A stretch of 53,406 nucleotides of DNA, taken from NCBI GenBank assembly GCA_050288705.1, contig JBNKEI010000104.1, positions 1-53,406 on the forward strand, in the 5' to 3' direction. This DNA comes from JBNKEI01 sp050288705. Lineage in GTDB: Bacteria > Myxococcota > Myxococcia > Myxococcales > UBA5297. The notes under the pieces are model-generated. The model was not told where the DNA came from, made no database searches, and saw only the letters and a program-made list of their open reading frames with translations. Positions 8,227 to 16,870 of this stretch are shown here, piece by piece (position 1 is the stretch's first letter; each line of letters begins with the position of its first letter). The position numbers and the translations under genes are program-made.

Positions 8227-9123
8227 TCATTCGATTTTTGATGATTCGGAAAGAATAGACTGCAGCATTTGTCGTAGTATATCTTCAGAAACTGAATAGG
8301 TTTTGCGACAAATAGAGCAGGAAACTGCCGCTTCACCAGTAGTATCAAGCATGTTCTGAATTTCTTGACGTCCCAGAGAAAGAACTGCTTTAAAAACGCT
8401 TTCCATAGAGCAGCGGCATTCCCAACAAACTGGACATTGAGAAAGAATATCCCAATCATTTCCTGGAGCATCGGTCAAAGGCCGAATCCAGTCTAACGCA
8501 CGTTTGGGAACCGGGGGGTGGTTGTTGAGAATAGAATCTATCACCAGACATGCTTCGGAAACTGTGTTTGCGGCGCAACCAGGCATAGCCTGAATAAAAA
8601 TTCCTATTACTTGCTCCAAATAATCGTCTTCGCTGGAAATTACTTGCAAACGAACTGCGGTTTCTATTTGCTCAGACCTAAGGTAATTGATTTCTAAATC
8701 ACCTGCCAAATCGAAGTGCTCTAAATCAACTGTTCCCTGGTAAAACTGGCCTGGCGATAGCTCACGAACAACCGTTAGCATACCTTGGCTACCAAATACA
8801 TTACCTTCAAAAGCAACACCTTGGTGTTCAAGAAAAGTAACTCTTGGATTCTTTAAATAACCGCGGCCCCTTCCTTGCGAATCACAATCCACAAACAACC
8901 CTCCGACAGGTCCATTGCAGGTGATTTGCAGATTGATTCGCGACTCCCCTCCTAGCAAACCGGCAATACCAAATCCGGCAGCCAGTCCTTTTGCAAAAAA
9001 TTGCCCGCCATAGGGCGAAAAATCATGAATCGCCCTAGCCTTCTTCGCTGCTTCAGTTGCAACTACCGCAACCACTAACAGGTTGTGCCGCTGCAGATGA
9101 ATTCTTACCATTTGGTCAAACAT
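8227..9123 (-). CDS. hslO: Redox-regulated chaperone Hsp33
   Basis: 298 residues, the usual length. The N-terminal Hsp33 domain contains the conserved AAKKARAIHDFSPYGGQFFAKGLAAG region and GxVGGLFVDCDSQGRGRGYL, GxxGMLTVVRELSPGQFYQG and related strands. The C-terminal redox zinc centre is intact, with CxC (Cys-Arg-Cys, in CWECRC) and CxxC (CSIC) about 30 residues apart. Hsp33 is a cytosolic holdase activated by oxidation of these cysteines. An ATG at 9123 gives a start typical of the family. It is divergent from the FliB-like gene and lies directly upstream of the polyamine-type operon. Confidence 0.93.
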   Translation of the reverse strand: MFDQMVRIHLQRHNLLVVAVVATEAAKKARAIHDFSPYGGQFFAKGLAAGFGIAGLLGGESRINLQITCNGPVGGLFVDCDSQGRGRGYLKNPRVTFLEHQGVAFEGNVFGSQGMLTVVRELSPGQFYQGTVDLEHFDLAGDLEINYLRSEQIETAVRLQVISSEDDYLEQVIGIFIQAMPGCAANTVSEACLVIDSILNNHPPVPKRALDWIRPLTDAPGNDWDILSQCPVCWECRCSMESVFKAVLSLGRQEIQNMLDTTGEAAVSCSICRKTYSVSEDILRQMLQSILSESSKIE

Positions 9124-9360
9124 TTGGCCTAATTCTTAACACATACACCAAACATTGGAAGAAACTTTTTTTAGCGCATTACTGGTCTTTAGGAGTCGCC
9201 CTTGCCAGCTTGCGCTCGCCGACCTGCTAAAAATCAAATGCTACCGACGGCTACCAAGACTCAACTCTATCGCCTTCGAAAAATCGACCAAACATGCATC
9301 TGAAATTGGCCCTCTTATTGCATTTATTAACTGACAATCTTTGAGCACAAAGGTAACCAC

Positions 9361-10812
9361 ATGCCTATTTCCCCGAATATCGCCAAAGAAATTATCTTTG
9401 ATGAGTGTCGAATCGCCAATTACATGACGCGCTTTCAATGTCTTTGTGACGGTTGCGATGACTGTTGTTGTCGCGACTGGATGATTGCATTGGACGCTTC
9501 CAGTTATAGGCAATTGCATAAAACCTTGGAGCACAACGAACCTTATAAGCGCTTGCTATCTACCTTGGTATTTGATCCCAAAACAGCAGAAACAAATGAT
9601 AAGTATCGGGGATATATCCGGATGACTGAAAAAAACGTTTGTCCTTTTTTAGACGAAAAAGGGCTGTGCTCCATTCATTCTAATTTCGGCGAGACCTCGC
9701 TTTGCACCCAGTGTTCGGTTTTTCCACGCTCTACCTTGATGGTAAATAACAATTTAGAGATTGGTGGATCACTCGCCTGTCCAGAAGTAGCTCGATTAGC
9801 CCTCTTGTCTTCAGACGGATTAGCTTATCAGTCCACGCAAACGTCAATGCTTCCGCGTCATTTTATCGGCTTCCGAGTCAATACTGAATCCCACGGAATT
9901 TATTCCATCTATTTTGAAGAAATTCGAAGCGCCTTGATACACACGCTTTTGTTACCCGACTTTCCTTTTTCTGCCAAACTAGTCTTTTTAGCAAATTTTG
10001 CCGATAGAATTCATGAAGTATTTCAAAAAAAACAGTCTCTTTCTAATTCCAGGAAAATACTCGCCGATCGCTTAATTGCAAGAGAACTCACTTTACTCTA
10101 TGATTCATTACATTTAAAGAACCTTGCTGGCGAATTCAACGAATTCGTTCCTTCCCGAGTGCATATTACTTCTCTTCTAGAATCGATTTTGTTTGCCAGA
10201 ACTAACTTGCCTCACAGCTCACACTATGCAACCATAGTACGCGATACACTGCACTCCTATCATCGTGGCCATACTGACCCAAACAATGTTAATCCTGGTC
10301 TTCCGAATACCGCTATGGAGGAAATATACACTTGCCGACGAGATTTTTTTCAGTATCATTTTGGAAAATCGTTGGATTTAATTTATACTAATTATGCTAT
10401 TCACTTTTTTCTCGTGCATCCCTACACTGAGTCAGAAAATTTGCTTCAATATTTGTGCATGCTCGAATTAAGAATTGCAGCCATTCATTTTTTACTAATG
10501 GGACATTCAGAGGTTACTCCTATGTTTTACCGTCCATCGGCACTTACCTTTGAAGAGTCGAAATTTGTCTTAGAACGTGCAGCCATTGAAATTATTCAAA
10601 CCTTTACTAAAGCCATCGAACATTATCCGGCCTTTTTAACAACCATTGATTCTGCACTAATTGCTCAAGCTCCGCATTCGCTGGCGCGGGCGCTATGTTT
10701 GGCAAGATTCTACGAACCGCCAATACTACCGAGTTACCAGCGAAACCCGATCACCTTTTCGCCGATCGTGGGTGGAAATAGGAAACTCAATGGCGTGGCA
10801 CATCTCAAATAA
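9361..10812 (+). CDS. FliB-like lysine N-methylase / CxxC Fe-S protein
   Basis: 483 residues. The N-terminus shows the FliB pattern: a CxCxxCxxCCCxxW cluster (Cys27, 29, 32, 35-37, Trp40) and a second cluster (Cys94-Pro-Phe-Leu-Asp, GLCSIH at 102-106, Cys115 and Cys118 followed by FPR). FliB-type proteins methylate lysines of flagellin and probably carry a metal or Fe-S centre. The long C-terminal half is helical and less familiar. AAGG lies ahead of the ATG. No flagellar gene is in the window, but a pseudaminic-acid cluster (45200-50251), a pathway that often serves flagellin, is 35 kb away. The 3' end overlaps the helicase-loader gene on the other strand by 87 bases. The substrate is uncertain. 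Confidence 0.75.
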   Translation: MPISPNIAKEIIFDECRIANYMTRFQCLCDGCDDCCCRDWMIALDASSYRQLHKTLEHNEPYKRLLSTLVFDPKTAETNDKYRGYIRMTEKNVCPFLDEKGLCSIHSNFGETSLCTQCSVFPRSTLMVNNNLEIGGSLACPEVARLALLSSDGLAYQSTQTSMLPRHFIGFRVNTESHGIYSIYFEEIRSALIHTLLLPDFPFSAKLVFLANFADRIHEVFQKKQSLSNSRKILADRLIARELTLLYDSLHLKNLAGEFNEFVPSRVHITSLLESILFARTNLPHSSHYATIVRDTLHSYHRGHTDPNNVNPGLPNTAMEEIYTCRRDFFQYHFGKSLDLIYTNYAIHFFLVHPYTESENLLQYLCMLELRIAAIHFLLMGHSEVTPMFYRPSALTFEESKFVLERAAIEIIQTFTKAIEHYPAFLTTIDSALIAQAPHSLARALCLARFYEPPILPSYQRNPITFSPIVGGNRKLNGVAHLK

Positions 10813-11574
10813 TCGCGAATATATTCTCTCACCAATCCGCTGCCGAAGGAGTTGCTGCATGGCTTGTTCCTTCTCGTAGGGATTAACGTAACCATCATGC
10901 CGCGATGAAATGGCTACCAAACTACTGTTGGAAGCAAATATTGTTGTTCGTCCAGCGTTATATCTTCGGGCAATCAACTCGTCTAAGGTATCCATCTCAA
11001 AAGGACTGCCCCGCCCTTTACCAAGTTCGTCTACTGCCAGCACATCCACTTCTACTAACGGTAAAATTGCATCCAAACCACTACGTCCTTCCGAAAATCC
11101 GCGACGAATTTCTGAAAATAAAAACGAAGTCTCCACATAACGAGCGAACACTCCGTTTTCCAGCGTCAAATGGCGTAAAGTTGCGCATAGTAAATGAGTT
11201 TTACCGGTGCCAACTGGGCCAGCAACAATGAAACCTTTGGGCGGTTTTTCAGAATTATAGCGCACTGCAGTTATTCGCGCAGTCTCCAAGGCCTTGAGGT
11301 GCTCGGTGTTTTCTGGCTCAAATGTATCGAAAGTGCACTCGGCGCAACGCGAAGGCAATCCTGCCTGATTAAACCGCATTACTCTCTGAGCAACCGAGCG
11401 GCAAGAGCAAGACCGCACAAAAGTATAACCGTCTTTTTCAACAAAAACACGGCCACTACCTTGGCAGGTTTTGCAACTGTCATTGCAAGCACAAACTCGA
11501 GCTGCCGAGCGTTCTCCTGCACGTTCAACTAAGTATCGTTGGCCTTTACAAATAGGACAAATTGTAGTGGACAA
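10726..11574 (-). CDS. DnaC-like AAA+ ATPase (helicase loader type) with zinc-binding N-terminus
   Basis: 282 residues. The N-terminal 80 residues carry ten cysteines arranged as CPIC, CAC, CKTC, CSC and CAEC, a DnaJ-like zinc module. The AAA+ domain has a Walker A motif (GPVGTGKTH, 119-127), Walker B (VLAVDELG), a sensor 1 Asn (FASNSS) and an arginine-finger-type RQRIGERIYSRL. This is the DnaC/IstB/DnaI class, which loads replicative helicase. The start is a TTG at 11574 with a strong AAGGA six bases upstream. It is the third gene of the set kinase - unknown - ATPase. It is not an IS21 IstB, since no transposase lies beside it. Confidence 0.85.
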   Translation of the reverse strand: MSTTICPICKGQRYLVERAGERSAARVCACNDSCKTCQGSGRVFVEKDGYTFVRSCSCRSVAQRVMRFNQAGLPSRCAECTFDTFEPENTEHLKALETARITAVRYNSEKPPKGFIVAGPVGTGKTHLLCATLRHLTLENGVFARYVETSFLFSEIRRGFSEGRSGLDAILPLVEVDVLAVDELGKGRGSPFEMDTLDELIARRYNAGRTTIFASNSSLVAISSRHDGYVNPYEKEQAMQQLLRQRIGERIYSRLFEMCHAIEFPISTHDRRKGDRVSLVTR

Positions 11575-11747
11575 ACGTTTTCCTTTTTACGCCCGAAATC
11601 AATGGCGATAGCACTATTTTCATGCCTATCTATGAAACGCCGGTCAGCAATTGTAATTTGCGCTTTATGACAAGCGTGATTGTTTCCTAGCAAAAGTTCG
11701 CCAATCTGGAAAGATCTTCTAGGACTCAAAAACTTCGGCTTTGCTTT

Positions 11748-12428
11748 TCAGGAAAGCACCACCAACTGGCCCTGCGAACGAGCAAGCACCAAAAGATGAG
11801 CTCGCAGTGCGTCTTTACGAGCTTTTGGTGAAGCCCATTCCGGGCAAGGTCTGGCTTGTTGGCGAGCTTCGCGCATTAGAGCGCACCTTTGCACATAAGG
11901 AAGCGAACGCACGTATACGATTGCCAGAGCAGTCTCTGCACGGACAATTATTTGGAAAACCTCACAAGGAATCCGACTTTCATTTTCTAATATCCGCAGT
12001 GCACATTCCAGCGCCCTACGATATGGCGACAAGGAGCTATTGGCCAATGCCTTGGACAAAGCTGCTTTGGCCTTTTTCAACCTTTTGGTCGCAAACGATT
12101 CTCCCGCACTTTGGTGGGAAGACGAATCGGTTTTAACCAGAGAAGAAGAGGCTGCAGAAATTCCCTGCCAGCGGCAATACTCTCGTTCCACTGCCATCCG
12201 GCAGCTACGCAGAGTTCGTAGTCTGGCTCCAGCTCTCTGGTGATAGATTATTGCTTCCGCCGACTTACGAATACCTTGGCAGAGAACTAAATAGGGAATC
12301 CCACGCTGGTACCATTCCATCAGCAACTGAGCGTCAAGCGGCGACAATGCCAATCCATCGCCTCGAAAGGCGAGAAAAAAGGCTTGAGCATGCTCCAGAT
12401 AGTTGGCATCAGCAGGAAGAAGGCTCAT
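11748..12428 (-). CDS. Uncharacterised protein linked to the DnaC-like ATPase
   Basis: 226 residues from the ATG at 12428; a TTG at 12437 overlapping the kinase stop is possible. The N-terminal block (AFRGDGLALSPLDAQLLMEW and the following GIPYLVLCQGIRK) is the recognisable part. I recall similar blocks in deltaproteobacterial proteins encoded just before a DnaC-like gene. The middle is basic and serine-rich, and the C-terminus is helical. There is no catalytic motif. Its position between a Ser/Thr kinase gene (end-to-start overlap) and the loader ATPase suggests a partner in replication initiation or helicase loading, which is inference. A 173-base gap follows before the ATPase gene. Confidence 0.65.
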   Translation of the reverse strand: MSLLPADANYLEHAQAFFLAFRGDGLALSPLDAQLLMEWYQRGIPYLVLCQGIRKSAEAIIYHQRAGARLRTLRSCRMAVEREYCRWQGISAASSSLVKTDSSSHQSAGESFATKRLKKAKAALSKALANSSLSPYRRALECALRILENESRIPCEVFQIIVRAETALAIVYVRSLPYVQRCALMREARQQARPCPEWASPKARKDALRAHLLVLARSQGQLVVLS

Positions 12429-12429
12429 T

Positions 12430-13653
12430 TTACTCAAAAATTACTTCGGCAATCTCTTCTGCCGTCTGGTACCTCTCAATAGGATCTTTATGCATCAGCC
12501 GTTGGACCATACGAGATAATTGCTCATCCACCTCAGGGTTCACATAGTGCAGAGGAACCGCTTCGTGCTCTAGAATTTGCTGACACATTTCCAATGGAGT
12601 GCGGGCATCAAAAGCTGGACGCCCAGCAAGCAGCTCATACAACATCACTCCTAAAGAATAAAGGTCGGCCCGGCCATCCAGCCTCTCTCCCAAGAGTTGT
12701 TCTGGAGACATATATCGATAGGTGCCTACAATATGACCTACCGCAGTTACCGCCGAATCGTCAGCCAGAAATTTCGCCAACCCAAAATCCATTAGCCTTA
12801 CCCGCCGATCATCATCGACCATAATATTGGAGGGTTTTAAGTCTCGATGCACCATTCCTCGGGCATGGATATAAGCCAATGCATCGCATATTTGCAGCAA
12901 GGCATCTTTTAACAAGGCTACTCTCTCGGGACGGTTAAGATCTTCCATGTCAATGGATTGAACAGTAGGAGTCGGCTCCTCAATAGAAGAACCTACCCGG
13001 TCAATCCAGGGAACTAACTCGTCACTGCTTTCTTCATCAGTAAAAGGCTCGTCAGTAACTTCCGCTAAACGCCGCAAAGCTTCTGGTCCTTTTCCACTAA
13101 CGTGCTCTCCAACAAATATTCCTAAGTCGGTTTCCGGCTCTTTAGATAGACAATCTACATCAAAGCACGAAAGCCGGTCCCATGATTGAGAAGTATCTAG
13201 ACTATCATCAAGCAAACTAGGAATTACTGCATTCGCTGGAGACGAATCCGCCCCCAAGTAATCAAGCTTTAGGTAGTCGCGCAGAGTTAATCCCTCGATG
13301 AGTTCCATGGTCAAAAACGGATATCCTTGAAAAACACCCGCATCGAAAACCCGCACCACGTTAGGGTGCGATAACTCGGAAAGCGCCTCAAATTCACGCG
13401 CCATACGTCGCGTAGCAATCGGATCTAACGATGGACCACTAGAAAGAAGCTTGAGCGCGATTTCTTCCCGAGTGCGCTGATCCACCGCTCGATACACACA
13501 ACTTATTCCCCCTGTGCCTAAAACCGAGAGAATTTGGTATGGCCCAACAAATCGTGGAGGCATTCGAGTAGTGTATTCTGGTTCCTTCTCAGTGACAATC
13601 TCGTAAATAGATTTGCATACAATCACTTCACGCAAGGTAAAAAAACTAAACAC
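12430..13653 (-). CDS. Hanks-type serine/threonine protein kinase with a large acidic insert
   Basis: 407 residues. The kinase domain begins near residue 37: glycine loop LGTGGISCVYRA, the VAIK-equivalent IALKLL, HRDLKPSN catalytic loop, DFGLAKF magnesium loop, and MSPEQ in place of APE. About 105 residues rich in Asp, Glu and Ser are inserted between the hinge/helix D region (MELIEGLTLRDYLKL) and helix E (QICDALAYIHARGMVHRD), an unusual place for so long an insert. No membrane segment or sensor domain follows, so it is cytosolic. The start is uncertain: a GTG at 13653 or ATG at 13563. It overlaps or abuts the next gene, suggesting an operon with the helicase-loader pair. Confidence 0.88.
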   Translation of the reverse strand: MFSFFTLREVIVCKSIYEIVTEKEPEYTTRMPPRFVGPYQILSVLGTGGISCVYRAVDQRTREEIALKLLSSGPSLDPIATRRMAREFEALSELSHPNVVRVFDAGVFQGYPFLTMELIEGLTLRDYLKLDYLGADSSPANAVIPSLLDDSLDTSQSWDRLSCFDVDCLSKEPETDLGIFVGEHVSGKGPEALRRLAEVTDEPFTDEESSDELVPWIDRVGSSIEEPTPTVQSIDMEDLNRPERVALLKDALLQICDALAYIHARGMVHRDLKPSNIMVDDDRRVRLMDFGLAKFLADDSAVTAVGHIVGTYRYMSPEQLLGERLDGRADLYSLGVMLYELLAGRPAFDARTPLEMCQQILEHEAVPLHYVNPEVDEQLSRMVQRLMHKDPIERYQTAEEIAEVIFE

Positions 13654-13677
13654 ATTGCTCGTCTTGTCGGGGGCCTT

Positions 13678-15924
13678 ATGGAAAAGCGATCACGATGGGA
13701 AGCAGCACTTTTCTATGTAGCTTGGATAGGAATAGTAGCCGGTCTATGCATGCCATTAGTTTGGGCACGAATAGTAATATTTCCAGCAATTTTTTTAAAA
13801 GTGTTATTCTTCCAAACAATAGTTGGTATTACTTTTCCCGCTTATTTGGCTTTGGCCTGGTTAAACCCAAAGTACCGGCCCCGGTTTCATATTTTGGCAA
13901 TTAGCGTAGGCATTTGGATATTAGCACAAGGAATATCCACCATAGGGGCAACTGACCGTTCCCTGGCGTTTTGGGGAGACCAAAACCGAATGGACGGCTA
14001 TTTCACCCAACTGCACTATGCCGCTTGGTTGGTAATGACTGCATCACTGGTACTAAATGCAGATGGTTGGCGCCACCTACTTAGAGCTCAAATTTTTATC
14101 GGAGTAGTAATAGCTTTATCTGCTCTGCTACAAATACCTTTCCCCCAATTAATTGGCTCTTCCATTGACGAAGGGGCTCGAGTTTTTGGGCTGTTGGGCA
14201 ACCCAATATTTTTGGCAGCCTATCTACTTATGAATTTTTTTTGGATTTTGTATTTATGGCCCGGGTCAACACTTCGGTGGCGGCTATTTTTCGCGGTGGC
14301 GGCAGTATTATTCCTTGGCGCCGTGATCATGGGAGGCTCTCGCGGTCCCTTGTTGGGCCTTTTTGTGGGCTTGTTTGCAACTGCAGTTACATATGCATTG
14401 GCGGTGAATAATCGGCGATTCGCATACCTTTTTTTTGGTGTTCTGACACTTAGTTTGGTTGCATACTTATGTATTCGGTGGTGGGCTATTCCCAGCGCTT
14501 CTTGGGAACAGTTTTGGGATTCCAATCCTAGCCTCAACCGCCTTTTTTCTTGGAAAGAACATTCACGCCTACCCACTTGGTCGTTAGCATGGAAGGGTTT
14601 TCTCGAACACCCAATTCTCGGTTGGGGGCCAGTTAACTTCGAAGTTCTTTTCCGACTATTATATTCGCCAGAAATGATTTGCCGGGAGGTGCAGGACAAA
14701 GCCCATAATATTTTTCTGGAAGTTCTTTGCCAAACTGGCTTGCTGGGATTCATTGCCTTTATCGGCCTTTGGGCAGCCATTTCTGTAACTGTGGTGAAAG
14801 CTCGGAATAGACTTCATCCGCTTTCTTTTTCATCGCTGGTTGGGTTAGGAATTGGACACCTTTGCGAAGCATTTTTTTCTTTTGAAACCCCTGCTTCTTC
14901 TTTAACTTTAGCTCTGTTTATGGCTTTGTTGCTATCTCACGGCTGGAAAAAGCAAGAACGCATAACATCTAACTTTGTCTCTTTTCGCCTACATCATTTA
15001 CTTGGTTGGGCGGCACTGCAAGCAGGACTATTAGCGGTAGTTCTGACAGGGAGCATTCTTCCTTTCTATGCATCGCATTTGATAAAAAAGGCTGCCACTG
15101 CCTATAGACAGAAAAATTATAATGACACATTTATTTTGGCTCAACGAGCAGCTCAAATTTCCACCCCCTACCGCAATGATCAAATTATGTTACTAACTCA
15201 TAGTTTGAAACATATTGCATATACAAAAAAAAGAGAACTTCTGTCTTGGGAATATCATTCTCAAGCTATTTCGCTTTTCCAAATAGTGGCTGAAAGCCAT
15301 TCTCAGAAGCATCCTCATTCGCTATTACGCCTAAGAATAGCCGAAACTCTTTCCGTGTTGGGACAATTGATTCCCCATCTTCAGAAAAAATCGGAAAAAG
15401 AATTCATGGCTACTGTTTCCAGTAATGACCAATACCAGCCTTCACTAATAGCCTACGGACAACATCTTGCAAAAAGTGGCCGTAAAGACACTGCCGAGCC
15501 TTACTTTCGCAAAGCTTTGCAGCTAAACCAAAATGCAGGCTTGGCCAGATGGAAGTTAGGAAAATTTTTGTGGGTTCATTTGCGCCAATCTCAGCAAGGA
15601 GCCGCCCTTATGGCGAGTTCCCAAGACGAAAACCTGATTTGCCGCTATCACCTACATTCTCCTTTGGAAATGCAGCAGTTAGCCCAGGCATATACCGTGA
15701 TTCAGCAACCGCAAAAAATTCCTGCTTTGGCGGCCAATGCACAAGCTTTATCTGGGTGGAACATGAAAACCTATTTGGGCGTAGCCAAGTATCTGGAACG
15801 AGCTGGATTTCTAAAAGAGCGCGATCAATTCTTGCAATGGGCAGCAAAGCAAGATAAATCGATTTGGCTAGAGGTAAAAAATGTGCTTGCTGGCAAAGCT
15901 CGATTGGAATCTAAGAATAATTAA
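13678..15924 (+). CDS. O-antigen ligase/polymerase-like membrane protein with TPR tail
   Basis: 748 residues from the ATG at 13678; a longer frame to 13534 would run into the divergent kinase gene. Residues 1 to about 500 hold about 12-13 membrane segments. The Wzy_C/WaaL signature lies in the second half of this region: GGSRGPLLGLFVG, then an outside loop with WSLAWKGFLEHPILGWGPVN and AHNIFLEVLCQTGLLGF. The soluble C-terminal 230 residues contain TPR-like helices (for example YGQHLAKSGRKDTAEPYFRKAL). The family joins or polymerises undecaprenyl-linked glycans on the outer face of the inner membrane, and some members transfer glycans to proteins. The acceptor cannot be read from the sequence. 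Confidence 0.82.
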   Translation: MEKRSRWEAALFYVAWIGIVAGLCMPLVWARIVIFPAIFLKVLFFQTIVGITFPAYLALAWLNPKYRPRFHILAISVGIWILAQGISTIGATDRSLAFWGDQNRMDGYFTQLHYAAWLVMTASLVLNADGWRHLLRAQIFIGVVIALSALLQIPFPQLIGSSIDEGARVFGLLGNPIFLAAYLLMNFFWILYLWPGSTLRWRLFFAVAAVLFLGAVIMGGSRGPLLGLFVGLFATAVTYALAVNNRRFAYLFFGVLTLSLVAYLCIRWWAIPSASWEQFWDSNPSLNRLFSWKEHSRLPTWSLAWKGFLEHPILGWGPVNFEVLFRLLYSPEMICREVQDKAHNIFLEVLCQTGLLGFIAFIGLWAAISVTVVKARNRLHPLSFSSLVGLGIGHLCEAFFSFETPASSLTLALFMALLLSHGWKKQERITSNFVSFRLHHLLGWAALQAGLLAVVLTGSILPFYASHLIKKAATAYRQKNYNDTFILAQRAAQISTPYRNDQIMLLTHSLKHIAYTKKRELLSWEYHSQAISLFQIVAESHSQKHPHSLLRLRIAETLSVLGQLIPHLQKKSEKEFMATVSSNDQYQPSLIAYGQHLAKSGRKDTAEPYFRKALQLNQNAGLARWKLGKFLWVHLRQSQQGAALMASSQDENLICRYHLHSPLEMQQLAQAYTVIQQPQKIPALAANAQALSGWNMKTYLGVAKYLERAGFLKERDQFLQWAAKQDKSIWLEVKNVLAGKARLESKNN

Positions 15925-15984
15925 ACCGGCAGGCAATTTCCTGTTCATCTCATCACTTCTGTGAAGTCTTCCACCAATCATTTT

Positions 15985-16605
15985 ATGAAAAGTGTTTCGA
16001 CAAAAATTTTTTCCGCGCATTTTCTAATCACCGCAGTGAGCCCGGAGCACTACCCTCCCTCGCAGCACCCCGAAGTCGCGTTTGTTGGACGTTCCAATGT
16101 TGGCAAAAGCTCGTTGATGAACGCTTTGTGCCAACGACACAAACTAGTACGTGTTTCTAAAGAGCCCGGAAGAACTCGAGCGCTAAATTTTTTCGACGTG
16201 GTGGCAAGCGTGGGCAACGACGAAAAACATACAGTGCGCTTTTGCGACCTACCGGGTTATGGCTTTGCCAAAGTCGGCAAGGCCGAACGTCAACAATGGA
16301 AGGAAATGATCGAAACCTATTTGACTACTCGCCAGCTATGCTGTGTCGTTTGCTTAGTTGACAGCCAAGTAGGTGCTACCAACGACGATTTTGAAGTAGC
16401 CAACTGGCTGCTACAAACTGGCCATCAGCTAATAGTTGCAGCCACCAAAATGGACCGTTTACCCAAACATCAGCGAATTCCCTGTCTGCATCATTTGGAA
16501 GGCGCACTCGGTGTTACTCCCGCTCAAACAGTGGGAGTTTCCGCAACTAAACACTTGGGACTCGATTTGCTGTGGAACAAGATATTTCAATATTTCCGAA
16601 ACTAG
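15985..16605 (+). CDS. engB: Ribosome biogenesis GTP-binding protein EngB/YsxC
   Basis: 206 residues from the ATG at 15985; a GTG at 15961 adds eight residues, and neither has a clear ribosome site. All GTPase motifs are present: G1 GRSNVGKSS, G2 region EPGRTRALNFF, G3 DLPGYGFAKV, G4 TKMD, and G5 VSA. The PGYGFA sequence is diagnostic of EngB, which helps assemble the large ribosomal subunit. G4 reads TKMD instead of the more usual TKAD or TKTD, which is conservative. It follows the O-antigen ligase-like gene by 60 bases on the same strand. Confidence 0.93.
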   Translation: MKSVSTKIFSAHFLITAVSPEHYPPSQHPEVAFVGRSNVGKSSLMNALCQRHKLVRVSKEPGRTRALNFFDVVASVGNDEKHTVRFCDLPGYGFAKVGKAERQQWKEMIETYLTTRQLCCVVCLVDSQVGATNDDFEVANWLLQTGHQLIVAATKMDRLPKHQRIPCLHHLEGALGVTPAQTVGVSATKHLGLDLLWNKIFQYFRN

Positions 16606-16642
16606 ATAAGACCCGGGGACCGAACAACCGGTTTTTGTCTCC

Positions 16643-16671
16643 TTGACGAATTGAGACGCTCATATTATTAT
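16643..16671 (+). promoter_or_regulatory. Candidate promoter upstream of pfk
   Basis: TTGACG at 16643-16648 and TATTAT at 16666-16671 are spaced by 17 bases, close to the sigma-70 consensus. It lies about 200 bases before the pfk start, in a 265-base gap after engB, so the transcript would have a long leader. This is a by-eye consensus match. Confidence 0.45.
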
Positions 16672-16870
16672 CTAGCGGCATGCATTCCGCAATTCTTTTA
16701 GTTTGCCTGTTCGTTTTCCAAGACAACGTATAGGGCAAGGGTCAATTCCCCATGCTTTTTCGTTTTCCGTCTTCATTTTTCGTGTCATAACCAGGTTTTC
16801 ACAAGCGATCGTTTTTGCGCCCAAGGGCCTTCCAGAAATGACCACTTATTAGTACAGGAGATGCATAATC

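Noticed and set aside
9241..9534. 97-codon minus-strand frame overlapping the start of the FliB-like gene.
   Set aside because: It is antisense to the Cys-cluster region of a recognisable protein, and there is no other evidence for it.
10726..11574. DnaC-like ATPase as IS21 IstB.
   Set aside because: No IstA-type transposase or terminal repeats adjoin it, and the Cys-rich N-terminus is not typical of IstB.
11529..11729. 66-codon frame on the minus strand between the unknown protein and the loader ATPase (TTG start).
   Set aside because: It overlaps the ATPase start by 46 bases, has only a TTG and no clear ribosome site, and includes the ATPase ribosome site. No motif is recognised. It may be real but is not supported.
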